A stretch of 64,000 bases of DNA from Roseibium alexandrii DFL-11. Its GTDB lineage: Bacteria > Pseudomonadota > Alphaproteobacteria > Rhizobiales > Stappiaceae. The translations under genes were made by a program, and so were the position numbers. Of the stretch, positions 42,558 through 51,860 are shown piece after piece (within the stretch, counting starts at the first letter, position 1; each line of letters starts with the position of its first letter). The stretch is taken from NCBI RefSeq assembly GCF_000158095.2, contig NZ_CM011002.1, positions 4,811,703-4,875,702 of the forward strand, written 5' to 3'. The notes under the pieces were generated by a model that was given only the letters and a program-made list of their open reading frames with translations, ran no database searches and was not told the DNA's origin.

Positions 42558-44510
42558 ATGACAACCTCGTCGCCGCCCGGCAGACCTGAAACCAGTTTTC
42601 TGGGGCGATGGGGCAGTGCAGTTTGCGCAGCGCTGCTTGCAGTGCTGATTGCGATACCGGTTGCCAGCCGGCTAGACCCGATAGTTGGCGACCTTGCCGT
42701 CTTGGAGTTCATGCCCAGCGAGCAAGTCTCCGATACGGATATTGTGATTGTTACGATCACAGAAGATACGTTGGCCTCTTTCCCTTACCGCTCTCCAATA
42801 GACCGCAGGTTTCTGGCCGAATTGCTGGTCTCCCTCGATGCGGCTGGACCGGCAGGGATTGGCATCGACGTGCTGTTTGACAGCCCGAGCGAACCGGAAA
42901 AAGACGCCGGGCTTCTTCAGGTCCTGGATGACTTGGCGACACCAGTTGTGTTGGCGACGGTCCCCGCCAGTCTTCTGACGGAAAAACAAGCTGCTTATCT
43001 GTCTTCCGTAGTGGAACGCCGGCAACCAGGGTCTGTGATTTTGCAGAGAGACGATGCAGATGGCATTCTGCGACATCTGCCCGTCAATGATGGCGAGACA
43101 CCGCTATTCACCGAAGCGCTTGCAAATCAGCGTTTTGAAAAGACGCCTTTTGACAGCCGGATCCTTTATCCAGCGCTTTCGGCTGATGACGCAGGGCCGT
43201 TCCCGCGCTACCCCGCCCATACCGTCGCCTTTCTTCCTCAAGACTGGTTTTCCGGCAAATATGTTCTGATTGGAACGGATCTTCCGGGCACGGACCGCCA
43301 TGCGACGCCTTTGGCCTCCCTTCAGGGCGTCCAGGCTGGAAATCTGCCAGGCATTGAGATCCATGCTCATGTGCTGGCGCAGTTGTTGTCCGGACGCGCG
43401 CTTGCGGTTCCAACCTTTGCGCAGTCAATAGGATTGCTTGTCCTTTTCGCCGGCGTTTCGGCTCTTGTTTTTACAATTTTCCGGCAGCCAAAGGTGTTTT
43501 TCACAGGTTTCGTGATTTGCCTCAGTATTTACGGGGTGGTGGCATGGGGATTGATGCAGGCGGGGACCGCTTTGCTCCCGGTTCTCGGCCCTGTGACCGC
43601 AGCATCGGCAAGTGTTTTCCTGCTGGCTCTTGTGCGATGGCGGCAGGACCGGCTGGAGCGTGCGTTCGTGGTGTCGGCTTTTGAGAAATACGTCAGTCCG
43701 GAAGTCGTTAGACGTTTGGCGACGGGTGAGGTTGAACTTGCCTTGGGCGGCGAGAAGCGCTTGGTCACGTACGTTTTTACCGACCTGGCTGGGTTCACGA
43801 CCCTTTCTGAGGAGTTGCCGCCTGATCGCGTCGCAGAAATCCTGAATGGATATCTTGATGAAGTCTGTGACGTGGTTTTCCGCCACGGTGCAACGCTCGA
43901 CAAGCTCATTGGTGACGCGGTTGTCTGCTTCCTGGGCGCACCCGAAGACGATCCTGCGCAAGCAAAAAACGCCGTTGCCCTTGCTGTCGAGCTTGATCAG
44001 ACGGCGGAACAGTACCGGAAATCCTTGTTGGAGCAGGGGGTGTCGTTGGGCGTGACCCGCATCGGGGCGCATTGCGGCGATGCGGTGATCGGGAATTTCG
44101 GTGGTCACCGTTTCTTCGATTACACGGGGATTGGAGATACGGTGAACACGGCGGCACGATTGGAAGGCGCCAACAAATATCTGGGCTCTCGCATCTGTGT
44201 TAGTCAGACTGTTCTGGAGCGGTTTGAAGTGAATACTGATTTTGTCTTCCGGCCCCTCGGCGAAGTTGTCCTGAAGGGGAGGCAGCAGACCCTTGGCTGT
44301 TTCGAACCAAGTCCAAAAGGCGTCTCCGAGGAAACCTGGTTTCAGGATTACATCACTGGTTATGATCAGCTGAACGAAGATACAGAGGTTGCAAAAACAC
44401 TTTTTGAACGGGTTTTGGCTATCAAGTCAGATGATGGGCCGTCCCGGTTTCATTTGGACCGGCTGGAAAAAGGGCTGTCCGGCACGAAGGTTGTCTTGTC
44501 GGAGAAGTGA
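42558..44510 (+). CDS. CHASE2-domain class III adenylate cyclase
   Basis: 650 residues. TM1 (about 18-37) is followed by a periplasmic CHASE2 sensor (about 40-285: DTDIVIVTITEDTLASFPYRSPIDRRFLAELLVSL, PAGIGIDVLFDSPSEPEKD, GKYVLIGTDLPGTDRHATPL, PGIEIHAHVLAQLLSG). Three more helices (about 288-358) and a cytoplasmic cyclase domain follow. Catalytic residues are complete: metal ligands Asp409 (FTDLAGFTTLS) and Asp453 (KLIGDAVV), adenine-selecting Lys449 and Asp521 (FFDYTGIGD), and transition-state Asn530 and Arg534 (NTAAR). An active cAMP producer is predicted. It starts 45 bp after the caspase-family gene. Confidence 0.93.
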   Translation: MTTSSPPGRPETSFLGRWGSAVCAALLAVLIAIPVASRLDPIVGDLAVLEFMPSEQVSDTDIVIVTITEDTLASFPYRSPIDRRFLAELLVSLDAAGPAGIGIDVLFDSPSEPEKDAGLLQVLDDLATPVVLATVPASLLTEKQAAYLSSVVERRQPGSVILQRDDADGILRHLPVNDGETPLFTEALANQRFEKTPFDSRILYPALSADDAGPFPRYPAHTVAFLPQDWFSGKYVLIGTDLPGTDRHATPLASLQGVQAGNLPGIEIHAHVLAQLLSGRALAVPTFAQSIGLLVLFAGVSALVFTIFRQPKVFFTGFVICLSIYGVVAWGLMQAGTALLPVLGPVTAASASVFLLALVRWRQDRLERAFVVSAFEKYVSPEVVRRLATGEVELALGGEKRLVTYVFTDLAGFTTLSEELPPDRVAEILNGYLDEVCDVVFRHGATLDKLIGDAVVCFLGAPEDDPAQAKNAVALAVELDQTAEQYRKSLLEQGVSLGVTRIGAHCGDAVIGNFGGHRFFDYTGIGDTVNTAARLEGANKYLGSRICVSQTVLERFEVNTDFVFRPLGEVVLKGRQQTLGCFEPSPKGVSEETWFQDYITGYDQLNEDTEVAKTLFERVLAIKSDDGPSRFHLDRLEKGLSGTKVVLSEK

Positions 44511-44537
44511 CGCTTCACCTGCGCTTGAGGAGTGAAG

Positions 44538-45269
44538 ATGTTGAAAAGACTGTGGATTTGCCTGTCAGCATTGGCGATGATGTTGTTGCCTGCGCATGCG
44601 GAGATCGTTGTTGTCGCGGTCAGCGGTACAGATGAAATCACTCCGGGAACGAGGCTGGCAACCGGGCAGGCAATCAACTTGCCGGAGGGCGCCAAACTCA
44701 CGCTTTTATCCCAAAGCGGTGAAATGCAAGTCCTCGAGGGGCCGTACTCTGGTGTGCCGGCTGCAAAGGATGAGGCCTCCACTCAGAATAGTGACGTTGC
44801 GGGGTGGTCTGCAGTTCTTGCACTTGTCGGCGACCCGGACGCGCGGTCGGATGTCATGGGTGCATCGCGTGTCACTGATGGTGCGTTCATGGTGCCGCCG
44901 AGCATCTGGCATGTCAGTGTCGACAGTTCCGGACCACGGTGCACCTTGCCGGATGCTGTGGCCTTATGGCGCCGGGATGCCGGACAGGGCACAGATATCT
45001 CTATTCGCAGCAGCGCGGGCCGCCTGACAGATGTCGCTTGGCCGGCGAACGAGCACATGCTGGCGCTGCCGAACGAATTTGCGGCGGATGGACGAATGAT
45101 GGTTTCCATCAACGGTGAACTCCGCGACTTGGCTTTGATCGTAGCACCTGACGACCTGCCAAACGCCGGCCCCGGTGCCGTTTTCACTTGGTTGATGGAG
45201 CACAAATGCCAACGTCAAGCTCTGGCGTTGATCGAACGGGTCCATGCGGGATTGAACCTGACGGATTGA
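44538..45269 (+). CDS. Exported protein of unknown function (possible FecR-like fold)
   Basis: 243 residues from the ATG at 44538 with GAGGAG 5 nt upstream; a GTG at 44532 is possible. The signal peptide is MLKRLWICLSALAMMLLPAHA. The start of the mature protein (TPGTRLATGQAINLPEGAKLTLLSQSGEMQVLEGPY) resembles the beta-strand pattern of FecR-type domains, and the remainder has further beta-rich segments (RCTLPDAVALWRRDAGQGTDISIRSSAGRL). I do not recognise a named family with certainty. It sits 27 bp after the CHASE2 cyclase gene and 21 bp before the hybrid kinase gene, so it may act in the periplasm as part of their sensing system. Confidence 0.75.
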   Translation: MLKRLWICLSALAMMLLPAHAEIVVVAVSGTDEITPGTRLATGQAINLPEGAKLTLLSQSGEMQVLEGPYSGVPAAKDEASTQNSDVAGWSAVLALVGDPDARSDVMGASRVTDGAFMVPPSIWHVSVDSSGPRCTLPDAVALWRRDAGQGTDISIRSSAGRLTDVAWPANEHMLALPNEFAADGRMMVSINGELRDLALIVAPDDLPNAGPGAVFTWLMEHKCQRQALALIERVHAGLNLTD

Positions 45270-45290
45270 TCCAATGGAGCATTAGGGAGC

Positions 45291-47774
45291 ATGCAGATGA
45301 ACAGGGACGGACTGCTCGAAAGCGTACTCTCCAGCATGATCCAGGGCGTTGCTGTGTTCGACGAGGATCTGAAGCTTCTTGCTTGGAACCAGAAATTCCG
45401 CGACATGCGCCATTACCCCGATGAGCTGGTCTTCGAAGGCCAAAGCGTTGAAGCTCTCATTCGTTTTGACGCCGAACACGGTGAGTTTGGGCCGGGAGAT
45501 GTGGACGAGATCGTCCGGGGTTTGATGCAGAAAGTGCGGTATTTCGAGGAACACGCCTTTGAACGCGCCCGCCCGGACGGCAGCTACATGGAGGTCAAGG
45601 GTGGCCCGCTGCCAGGCGGTGGGTTTGTTAGCACCTATTCCGACATCACAGAACGGGTTGCGGCTCGCCATCAGCTTCTTCGGCAAATGGAAGAGCTGAA
45701 AGAGGCGCGTCAGGCCACACTGGACATGATGGAAAAGGCCGAGGCGAACCGTAAGCGTGCCGAAGAGTTACGGGAAAAGGCCGAAAGTGCCACCAAGGCC
45801 AAGGACATGTTTCTGGCTGCCATGAGCCACGAAATCCGCACGCCCATGAATGGTGTTGTCGGCATGATTGATCTGTTGACGCATACCGATCTCGACGACG
45901 AACAGATGCAAATGGCCGCGACTGTCCGGGACTCTGCCTTTGCGCTTCTGACCATCATTAATGACATCCTCGATTTCTCCAAGATCGAGGCCGGCAAGAT
46001 GGACCTGGAAATGATCCCCATGTCCATTCTTGATGTTGTGGAGGGCGTCGGTGAAACTATGGGGCCGAACGCCTGTGCAAAAGTGCTCGATTTCATCGCC
46101 TATTGCGATCCGAGGATCCCGGCTGAAGTTGCAGGAGATCAGGTCCGGCTGCGCCAGATCCTGTTTAACCTCCTCGGCAATGCGGTGAAGTTTACTGAGG
46201 CCGGCCAGGTCACGCTTCGGGTCGATATGAATGAGATTTCAGAAGGACAAGCTACCGTCCGGTATCAAGTGCAAGATCACGGGATCGGTATGACCCCGGA
46301 ACAGACGGCAAACCTCTTCCAACCATTTCAGCAGGCCGATGTGTCCACCACCCGCCGGTTCGGCGGCACGGGCCTGGGGCTCACCATTGTGCGGCGCTTG
46401 GTTGACATGATGGGTGGAACAATCGACGTGGAGAGTGTTCCAGGGGACGGCAGCACCTTCACGGTCACGTTGACACACGAGATCGTTGAAGAGGCAGGTG
46501 TCGAAACCGGCCATGATCTGGCGGGTGTGAAGGTTCTGGCACTCGTGCCTGATGACCCGACCAGGTGGACCCTTATTGAGACGTACCTTGGCTGCTCTGG
46601 TGCTTCTGTTGATCTAGTAAGTGAACCGGAGCTTCTGCTTCAAAGCGCAATTGAGGCGCATGAAAAGTCGGCTCCATACGACACTGTCCTGTTAGGTCTC
46701 GGGTATGAGGAAACGGCAAGAGCGGATCTCCGGGAGCGTTTCCGCGCCGATGATCATCTCAAGCAGACGCGGTTCTTGGTCGAACGCCGGATGGCCGATC
46801 TTGGAACGCCGCTTGAGTTGCCGGATACGACAGTGGTGCCAGCTACACCGCTCACGCGCCGAAACTTGCTGAATGCCCTCTGTGTTGCGATGGGTAGGGC
46901 ATCACCCAGTGCCATCAGACATGCTCCCTCTGTCGAGGCGGGCGGATGTATCGCGCCGAGCGCAGACGAAGCTATGGCAAACGGTGAATTGGTTCTGGTG
47001 ATTGAGGACAACAAGACAAACCAGGATGTCATCCAGCGGCAGTTGCGTCTTCTAGGGTATCAATGCGAGATCGCTGAAGACGGCGAAGCCGGGCTGGCAA
47101 CTATGCGATCCGGCCGCTTTGGCGTTGTTCTGTCGGACGTGCACATGCCGAAGTTGGACGGGTTGGAAATGACGCGGCAGTTCCGTGCGCACGAGACCAA
47201 CGGTTCAACCCGGGTTCCGATCATTGCCATCACCGCCAATGCCCTTCAAGGAGAAGCCGACCGGTGTCTCGAAGCGGGGATGGATGATTTTCTCCCGAAA
47301 CCCCTTGAGATGAAAAAGCTCAAGGAAATGCTGAAGCGCTGGCTGCCGCATGCAGCGGTCAATCGCGTTGAAGCGCCCGCGGAAATTGGCTGTGAAGACG
47401 GAAAAGAAGCCGCCGCCGTCGTTTCACCAATGAACACCGTCGAACGTGCGCCGATTGATCTGTCGCCCCTGGAAGAGATCTTTGGCGATGACCGCGAGAC
47501 GATAAATGAGGTTTTGACTGATTTTGTTGATCCGGCGTGGCATGTTGTTGGAGAAATTGCAGACGCAGTTGAAGCACAGGATGCGGCCGCAGTTGGCGCG
47601 GCCGGCCATAAACTTAAATCCTCTGCGCGGGCCGTCGGCGCCAATGAACTCGCTGATCTCAGTTTGAACCTGGAGAAGGCCGGAAAATCCGACGATTGGG
47701 CCGCCATTAACGTGGAGTTTCCAAAGCTTCGGCCAATAATGCAGCAGATTGCGGACCACATTGCCGACCTTTGA
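45291..47774 (+). CDS. Hybrid sensor histidine kinase (PAS-HisKA-HATPase-REC*-REC-Hpt)
   Basis: 827 residues with no transmembrane helices, so cytoplasmic. A PAS domain (about 6-122, [29 protein letters not shown]) is followed by a coiled coil (125-172), HisKA with phospho-His180 ([19 protein letters not shown]) and HATPase (N-box [28 protein letters not shown]). A degenerate receiver at about 411-535 has GLG where the Asp should be. A canonical receiver follows with Asp616 ([12 protein letters not shown]) and an Hpt domain with His773 ([16 protein letters not shown]). A complete internal phosphorelay is therefore possible, with the adjacent REC-EAL protein as the likely output. Confidence 0.93.
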   Translation: MQMNRDGLLESVLSSMIQGVAVFDEDLKLLAWNQKFRDMRHYPDELVFEGQSVEALIRFDAEHGEFGPGDVDEIVRGLMQKVRYFEEHAFERARPDGSYMEVKGGPLPGGGFVSTYSDITERVAARHQLLRQMEELKEARQATLDMMEKAEANRKRAEELREKAESATKAKDMFLAAMSHEIRTPMNGVVGMIDLLTHTDLDDEQMQMAATVRDSAFALLTIINDILDFSKIEAGKMDLEMIPMSILDVVEGVGETMGPNACAKVLDFIAYCDPRIPAEVAGDQVRLRQILFNLLGNAVKFTEAGQVTLRVDMNEISEGQATVRYQVQDHGIGMTPEQTANLFQPFQQADVSTTRRFGGTGLGLTIVRRLVDMMGGTIDVESVPGDGSTFTVTLTHEIVEEAGVETGHDLAGVKVLALVPDDPTRWTLIETYLGCSGASVDLVSEPELLLQSAIEAHEKSAPYDTVLLGLGYEETARADLRERFRADDHLKQTRFLVERRMADLGTPLELPDTTVVPATPLTRRNLLNALCVAMGRASPSAIRHAPSVEAGGCIAPSADEAMANGELVLVIEDNKTNQDVIQRQLRLLGYQCEIAEDGEAGLATMRSGRFGVVLSDVHMPKLDGLEMTRQFRAHETNGSTRVPIIAITANALQGEADRCLEAGMDDFLPKPLEMKKLKEMLKRWLPHAAVNRVEAPAEIGCEDGKEAAAVVSPMNTVERAPIDLSPLEEIFGDDRETINEVLTDFVDPAWHVVGEIADAVEAQDAAAVGAAGHKLKSSARAVGANELADLSLNLEKAGKSDDWAAINVEFPKLRPIMQQIADHIADL

Positions 47775-47793
47775 CGAGAACTGGACCCTTGAT

Positions 47794-48978
47794 ATGGGCA
47801 TGGCCAAGGTTTTGATCGTAGATGATGACCCGTTCATCACGACCTTAACGACCAAGATACTAACCAGAATTGGATACGACACGGTCCTATCGGCGGAGGA
47901 TGGTGCCAAGGGTTTGGACGCTGTTGAAGCCCATACACCCGACGTCATTCTCTGCGACCTGAACATGCCGGGCATGGATGGTCTAGAGTTTCTGCGCCAC
48001 CTTGCCGAACGGGATGCGCCCTGCGCGATCATTCTCGTGAGCGGCGAGGACAAACGGATACTTCAGACAGCAACACAACTTGCCGAGGCGCATCGCCTAA
48101 AAGTTCTTGGGGCCATTCAAAAGCCGATCAAACCCGACCCGCTGAAAGCCTTGCTCGACAAACATGTTGCCCAACAATCCGCTACGAGGCGCGGGCCGAT
48201 TGAAAGTCTCACGCTTGAGACGCTCAAGGCCGGGCTGGAAAGCGGAGCGATAGATGTCTTTTTCCAGCCTAAGGTCGCAGTACCGGACCGGAAACTGATC
48301 GGTGTTGAAGCATTGGTCCGATGGCGCGGTGAAGATGGAAAGCTGATCCCACCGATTGCGTTTGTTCCGGTGATTGAGGAACACGGTCTCATTGACGAAA
48401 TGACGCGTCAGGTGTTCGAGAAATCAATGGTCGCCTCTGCTGCCTGGCAAAAAAAGGGGCTCGACATCAAGGTGGCGGTGAATTTTTCCGTCGACTCCTT
48501 GACGCGTTACGAGGTGTTCGATCTGGTCATCGCTGCCATCGCAAAAGAAGGCATCGATCCGCATTCCGTCATCATCGAGGTGACCGAAAGCCGGATAATG
48601 GAGGATGTCGCTGCACCGCTCGAGATCCTTACACGTTTGAGGATGAAGGGCGTTGGACTTGCCATTGACGACTACGGCACCGGTGCTTCGTCAATGCAGC
48701 AGTTGAAACGCATCCCGTTCACAGAGCTGAAGATCGACCGGGCATTCGTCGATGGCGCCCCCCAAGACGAAGAAGCCCGCGCAATGCTCGAATCCAGCGT
48801 GTCGCTGGCTAAGAAGCTGGGTCTCTCCACGGTCGCAGAAGGTGTCGAAACACAGGCGGAATGGGATCTCATTGCCGAGTTGGGTGTCGACGTCGTTCAG
48901 GGCTATTTCATCGCCAAGCCGATGCCATCCGACGAACTCTTGGCATGGGCGCGCCAGAATGGCGATCTCGCCAGCTGA
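47794..48978 (+). CDS. Response regulator with EAL c-di-GMP phosphodiesterase domain
   Basis: 394 residues from the ATG at 47794; ATG 47800 is equally possible. Receiver domain 1-125 has phospho-Asp55 (ILCDLNMPGMDGLEF), acidic pocket DDD at 10-12 and a conserved Lys in AIQKPIKPD. The EAL domain (about 145-390) keeps its metal and catalytic residues: VEALVRW, VNFSVDSL, IEVTES, AIDDYGTGASS, ELKIDRAFVD, AEGVETQAEWD and VQGYFIAKP, so an active c-di-GMP phosphodiesterase of the RocR/VieA type is predicted. It begins 19 bp after the hybrid kinase gene and is probably phosphorylated by its Hpt domain. Confidence 0.93.
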   Translation: MGMAKVLIVDDDPFITTLTTKILTRIGYDTVLSAEDGAKGLDAVEAHTPDVILCDLNMPGMDGLEFLRHLAERDAPCAIILVSGEDKRILQTATQLAEAHRLKVLGAIQKPIKPDPLKALLDKHVAQQSATRRGPIESLTLETLKAGLESGAIDVFFQPKVAVPDRKLIGVEALVRWRGEDGKLIPPIAFVPVIEEHGLIDEMTRQVFEKSMVASAAWQKKGLDIKVAVNFSVDSLTRYEVFDLVIAAIAKEGIDPHSVIIEVTESRIMEDVAAPLEILTRLRMKGVGLAIDDYGTGASSMQQLKRIPFTELKIDRAFVDGAPQDEEARAMLESSVSLAKKLGLSTVAEGVETQAEWDLIAELGVDVVQGYFIAKPMPSDELLAWARQNGDLAS

Positions 48979-48993
48979 CGAAGACCGCTCCGC

Positions 48994-49989
48994 TTACGCT
49001 TGGCGCATGCCGTTCGCGTCGAAATAACGGGCTTTTTCTTGTGCAAACCCCAGTGCGACCTGCTGGCCTGCCGGTATGTCATGCTGTCCAAAGAACCGTG
49101 CGGTGATCTGTTTGTCCCCGGTCATGGCGATGACGTTGGTGTCCCCGCCGAGATGCTCGACATGCTGAACTGTCGCCTCGATCGGGCCCTCTGCGGACAG
49201 AACCAGATCTTCCGGCCGTATCCCGAGCGTCCGGGTGTCGCCGGGTGTCACTGTTTCTGCCGACAGGAAGTTCATCGAAGGAGATCCAAGGAAACCTGCC
49301 ACGAACTGGTTGATCGGGTTGTTGTAGAGCTCCATCGGGCTGCCGATCTGTTCCACGCGTCCGGCCCGGAGTACGACAATCTTGTCGGCAAGTGTCATTG
49401 CTTCGGTCTGGTCGTGTGTCACATAAACGATCGAGGTGCCGAGCTGCTGGTGCAGGTTGGCAATCTCCAGCCGCGTGTTCATCCGCAGTGCAGCATCAAG
49501 GTTTGAAAGCGGTTCATCAAAGAGGAACAACTTCGGCTGGCGGACAATCGCCCGGCCGATCGCCACACGCTGACGCTGGCCGCCGGAAAGCTCTGACGGA
49601 TACCGGTCGAGATAGTCTTCCAGATTGAGCATCCGGCTGGCTTCCGTAATGCGGCTCGAGATCTCTGCCTTGCTATGGCCTTCCTGCTTCAAGGCAAGAG
49701 ACATGTTCCCGCGCACGTTGAGGTGCGGATAAAGCGCATAACTCTGGAACACCATGGCAATCCCGCGCTTCGAAGGCGGGGTGGTGTTGACGACATTCCC
49801 GCCGATGTTCACCTCGCCTGAGGTGGCGTCTTCCAATCCGGCGATAATCCGGAGCAGGGTGGACTTACCGCAACCAGACGGGCCGACAAAGACAACGAAC
49901 TCGCCTTCCTCGACCTCAATGTTGATGTCCTTGAGAACCTCAACAGCCCCAAAGGACTTGTAGATATTCTTGAGAGAAAGAGCGGTCAT
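48994..49989 (-). CDS. Sugar ABC transporter ATP-binding protein (UgpC/MsmK/MalK type)
   Basis: 331 residues from the ATG at 49989 (MTALSLKNIYKSFGAVEVLKDINIEVEEGEF); 4-nt ATGA overlap with the upstream oxidoreductase gene. Walker A GPSGCGKSTLL, Q-loop MVFQSYALYPHLNV, signature LSGGQRQRVAIGRAIVRQP and Walker B LFLFDEPLSNLDAALR are complete. A C-terminal TOBE/regulatory region (about 235-331, LGIRPEDLVL) is typical of carbohydrate CUT1 ATPases. It is the last gene of the minus operon and energises the MalF/MalG-like permeases upstream. Confidence 0.93.
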   Translation of the reverse strand: MTALSLKNIYKSFGAVEVLKDINIEVEEGEFVVFVGPSGCGKSTLLRIIAGLEDATSGEVNIGGNVVNTTPPSKRGIAMVFQSYALYPHLNVRGNMSLALKQEGHSKAEISSRITEASRMLNLEDYLDRYPSELSGGQRQRVAIGRAIVRQPKLFLFDEPLSNLDAALRMNTRLEIANLHQQLGTSIVYVTHDQTEAMTLADKIVVLRAGRVEQIGSPMELYNNPINQFVAGFLGSPSMNFLSAETVTPGDTRTLGIRPEDLVLSAEGPIEATVQHVEHLGGDTNVIAMTGDKQITARFFGQHDIPAGQQVALGFAQEKARYFDANGMRQA

Positions 49990-51014
49990 TGCGCTGTTCC
50001 TAACGTGATCGGTTGGCCGATGCGGATGCTTTCGTCCGCCGCAAGGCAAATGGCGAGGGATTGAACGGCGTCCTGCATGTGACGTGTCAGGTCGATGTTT
50101 TCTGTAATGGCACGCACCATGTAGGCTTGCTCAGCATCGCAAAGCTCCTGGTGGCCGGGTTCATCAGGCAGTTCGATGGACTCATCCCCGTCTGGCCGGT
50201 GCACGAGAATGCTTCCAACCTTGGTGTGCCCGTCAATATCTGCGGAAGCGCCCTTGTTGCCGTCAGTAATGGAGACTGAGCCGTTCGGTGAGACGATGTC
50301 TTTCACAAAGAAGGCGGTTTCCGACATCATCGGTCCCCAGCCAGCTTCATACCAGCCAACGGATCCGTCGTCGAAGACAACCTGAAACTGCCCATAATTA
50401 TACATGTCCTCGGCGATTTCATCAGAGAGCCTTACGCCCATGCCATGGACCCGAAGCGGTTTACCGTCGGTGATCTGGCACATGACATCGACATAATGCA
50501 CGCCGCAATCCACGATCGGACTGGTGTTTTGCATCAAGGCCTTGTGGGTTGCCCATTCCGCGCCGGAAGACTGCTGATTGAGATTGAGGCGGAAGACAAA
50601 GGGGCCGCCGAGGCCGCGCGCTTCCTCAATCAGGCGGACCCAGGATGGGTGGTGGCGCAGGATATAACCGACCACCAGCTTACGGCCTGTCTCATTCGCT
50701 TTGGCAACAACCCGCTCGGCATCGGACACCGTCGTGGCCAAAGGTTTTTCGACGAATACATGCGCCCCGGCTTCCATTGCCGCACAGGCATAGTCTGCGT
50801 GACTGTCGGAGTAGGTGGCAATCACGACGAGATCCGGTTTCAGTTCCAGTCCTTCTGAGAAGCTGTTCAGGCGCGGGTAGGGCTGCAGTTCCTCGGGAAG
50901 TGCGACGGGAGAGCGGTTGACGAGGCCAACGATTTGCACACCGGGATCTTTGTGAAGAGCGAGCGCGTGGGACAGGCCCATGTTGCCGAGGCCCGCAATG
51001 ACAGCACTGATCAT
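49986..51014 (-). CDS. Gfo/Idh/MocA family NAD(P)-dependent oxidoreductase
   Basis: 342 residues. The Rossmann domain starts ISAVIAGLGNMGLSHALALHKDPGVQIVGLVNR. HVFVEKPLATTVSDAERVV carries the catalytic EKP lysine, and the C-terminal half holds the substrate domain (SPIVDCGVHYVDVMCQITD with the conserved Asp/His). It oxidises or isomerises a sugar or sugar-derived compound. It lies between a permease gene and the ATPase gene with 4-nt overlaps on both sides, so it is firmly part of the amino-sugar transport operon. The substrate is unknown; conversion of imported sugar or anhydro-sugar before the Nag/Mur steps is a guess. Confidence 0.9.
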   Translation of the reverse strand: MISAVIAGLGNMGLSHALALHKDPGVQIVGLVNRSPVALPEELQPYPRLNSFSEGLELKPDLVVIATYSDSHADYACAAMEAGAHVFVEKPLATTVSDAERVVAKANETGRKLVVGYILRHHPSWVRLIEEARGLGGPFVFRLNLNQQSSGAEWATHKALMQNTSPIVDCGVHYVDVMCQITDGKPLRVHGMGVRLSDEIAEDMYNYGQFQVVFDDGSVGWYEAGWGPMMSETAFFVKDIVSPNGSVSITDGNKGASADIDGHTKVGSILVHRPDGDESIELPDEPGHQELCDAEQAYMVRAITENIDLTRHMQDAVQSLAICLAADESIRIGQPITLGTAQ

Positions 51015-51850
51015 TTGACTGCTCCAGATGTTAAGCCGCGGATTAATTGGCGAGAGAAGATCACATAGAGGATCAGCACCGGAAGGATTGCCATGGAAAG
51101 GGCGGAGAGTACCGCGTTCCAGTCGGTCACGAACTGTCCGATGAACACTTGGCTGCCGAGTGTCAGCGTCTTGGTTTCCTCCGCAGGCGCGAGGATCAAG
51201 GGGAACCAGAGATCATTCCAGATCGGGATCATGTTGAACACCGCGACCGTTGCCAAGGCCGGCCGGACCAGCGGCAACACCAGCCGGAAGAAGATCGTGT
51301 ATTCGCTAAGGCCATCGACACGAGCAGCATTTTTCAGGTCGTCCGAGACCTGACGCATGAACTCCGTCAGAATGAAGACGGCAAGCGGCAAACCTTGCGC
51401 GGTGTACACAAGTATCAATGCCCAGAGTGTGTTGACCAGCCCGGTTGAGACCATCATTTCAAGGATGGCAACAGTCCCGATCCGGATCGGGACCATGATG
51501 CCAAGCGCCAAATAGAGGCCAAGGATCATGTTGCCGCGGAACCGGTATTCACTGAGGGCAAATGCGGCCATCGCACCGAAAAGCAGAATGAAGAACAGTG
51601 ATGCCACGGTGACGATCATCGAGTTCTGAAAGTAGAGAAAGAAGTCCCCCTGTTTCATGACCGTCTGGTAGCCGATCATTGAAAAACTCTCGGCGTTTGG
51701 CAGGGCCAGTGGCTCCCTGAAGATGAATTTCCGGCTTTTGAAACTGTTTATCAGGATGATGAATACGGGAAACAGGGCGATCAGCGTGTAAAGGATCAAC
51801 GCGCCGTGCATGGCCATCGCGTTGAAGGGACTAGTGCGGGCCTGGTTCAT
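51011..51850 (-). CDS. Carbohydrate ABC transporter permease (MalG/UgpE-like)
   Basis: 279 residues from the ATG at 51850 (MNQARTSPFNAMAMHGALILYTLIALFPVFIILINSFK); the longer open frame overlaps the upstream permease gene and is not family-like. Six transmembrane segments are expected. The EAA-like loop EFMRQVSDDLKNAARVDGLSEYTIFFRLVLPLVRPAL is present. It is the partner of the MalF-like permease starting 10 bp upstream, and overlaps the oxidoreductase gene by 4 nt. CUT1-type sugar importer. Confidence 0.92.
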   Translation of the reverse strand: MNQARTSPFNAMAMHGALILYTLIALFPVFIILINSFKSRKFIFREPLALPNAESFSMIGYQTVMKQGDFFLYFQNSMIVTVASLFFILLFGAMAAFALSEYRFRGNMILGLYLALGIMVPIRIGTVAILEMMVSTGLVNTLWALILVYTAQGLPLAVFILTEFMRQVSDDLKNAARVDGLSEYTIFFRLVLPLVRPALATVAVFNMIPIWNDLWFPLILAPAEETKTLTLGSQVFIGQFVTDWNAVLSALSMAILPVLILYVIFSRQLIRGLTSGAVK

Positions 51851-51860
51851 GGATTTGAAC

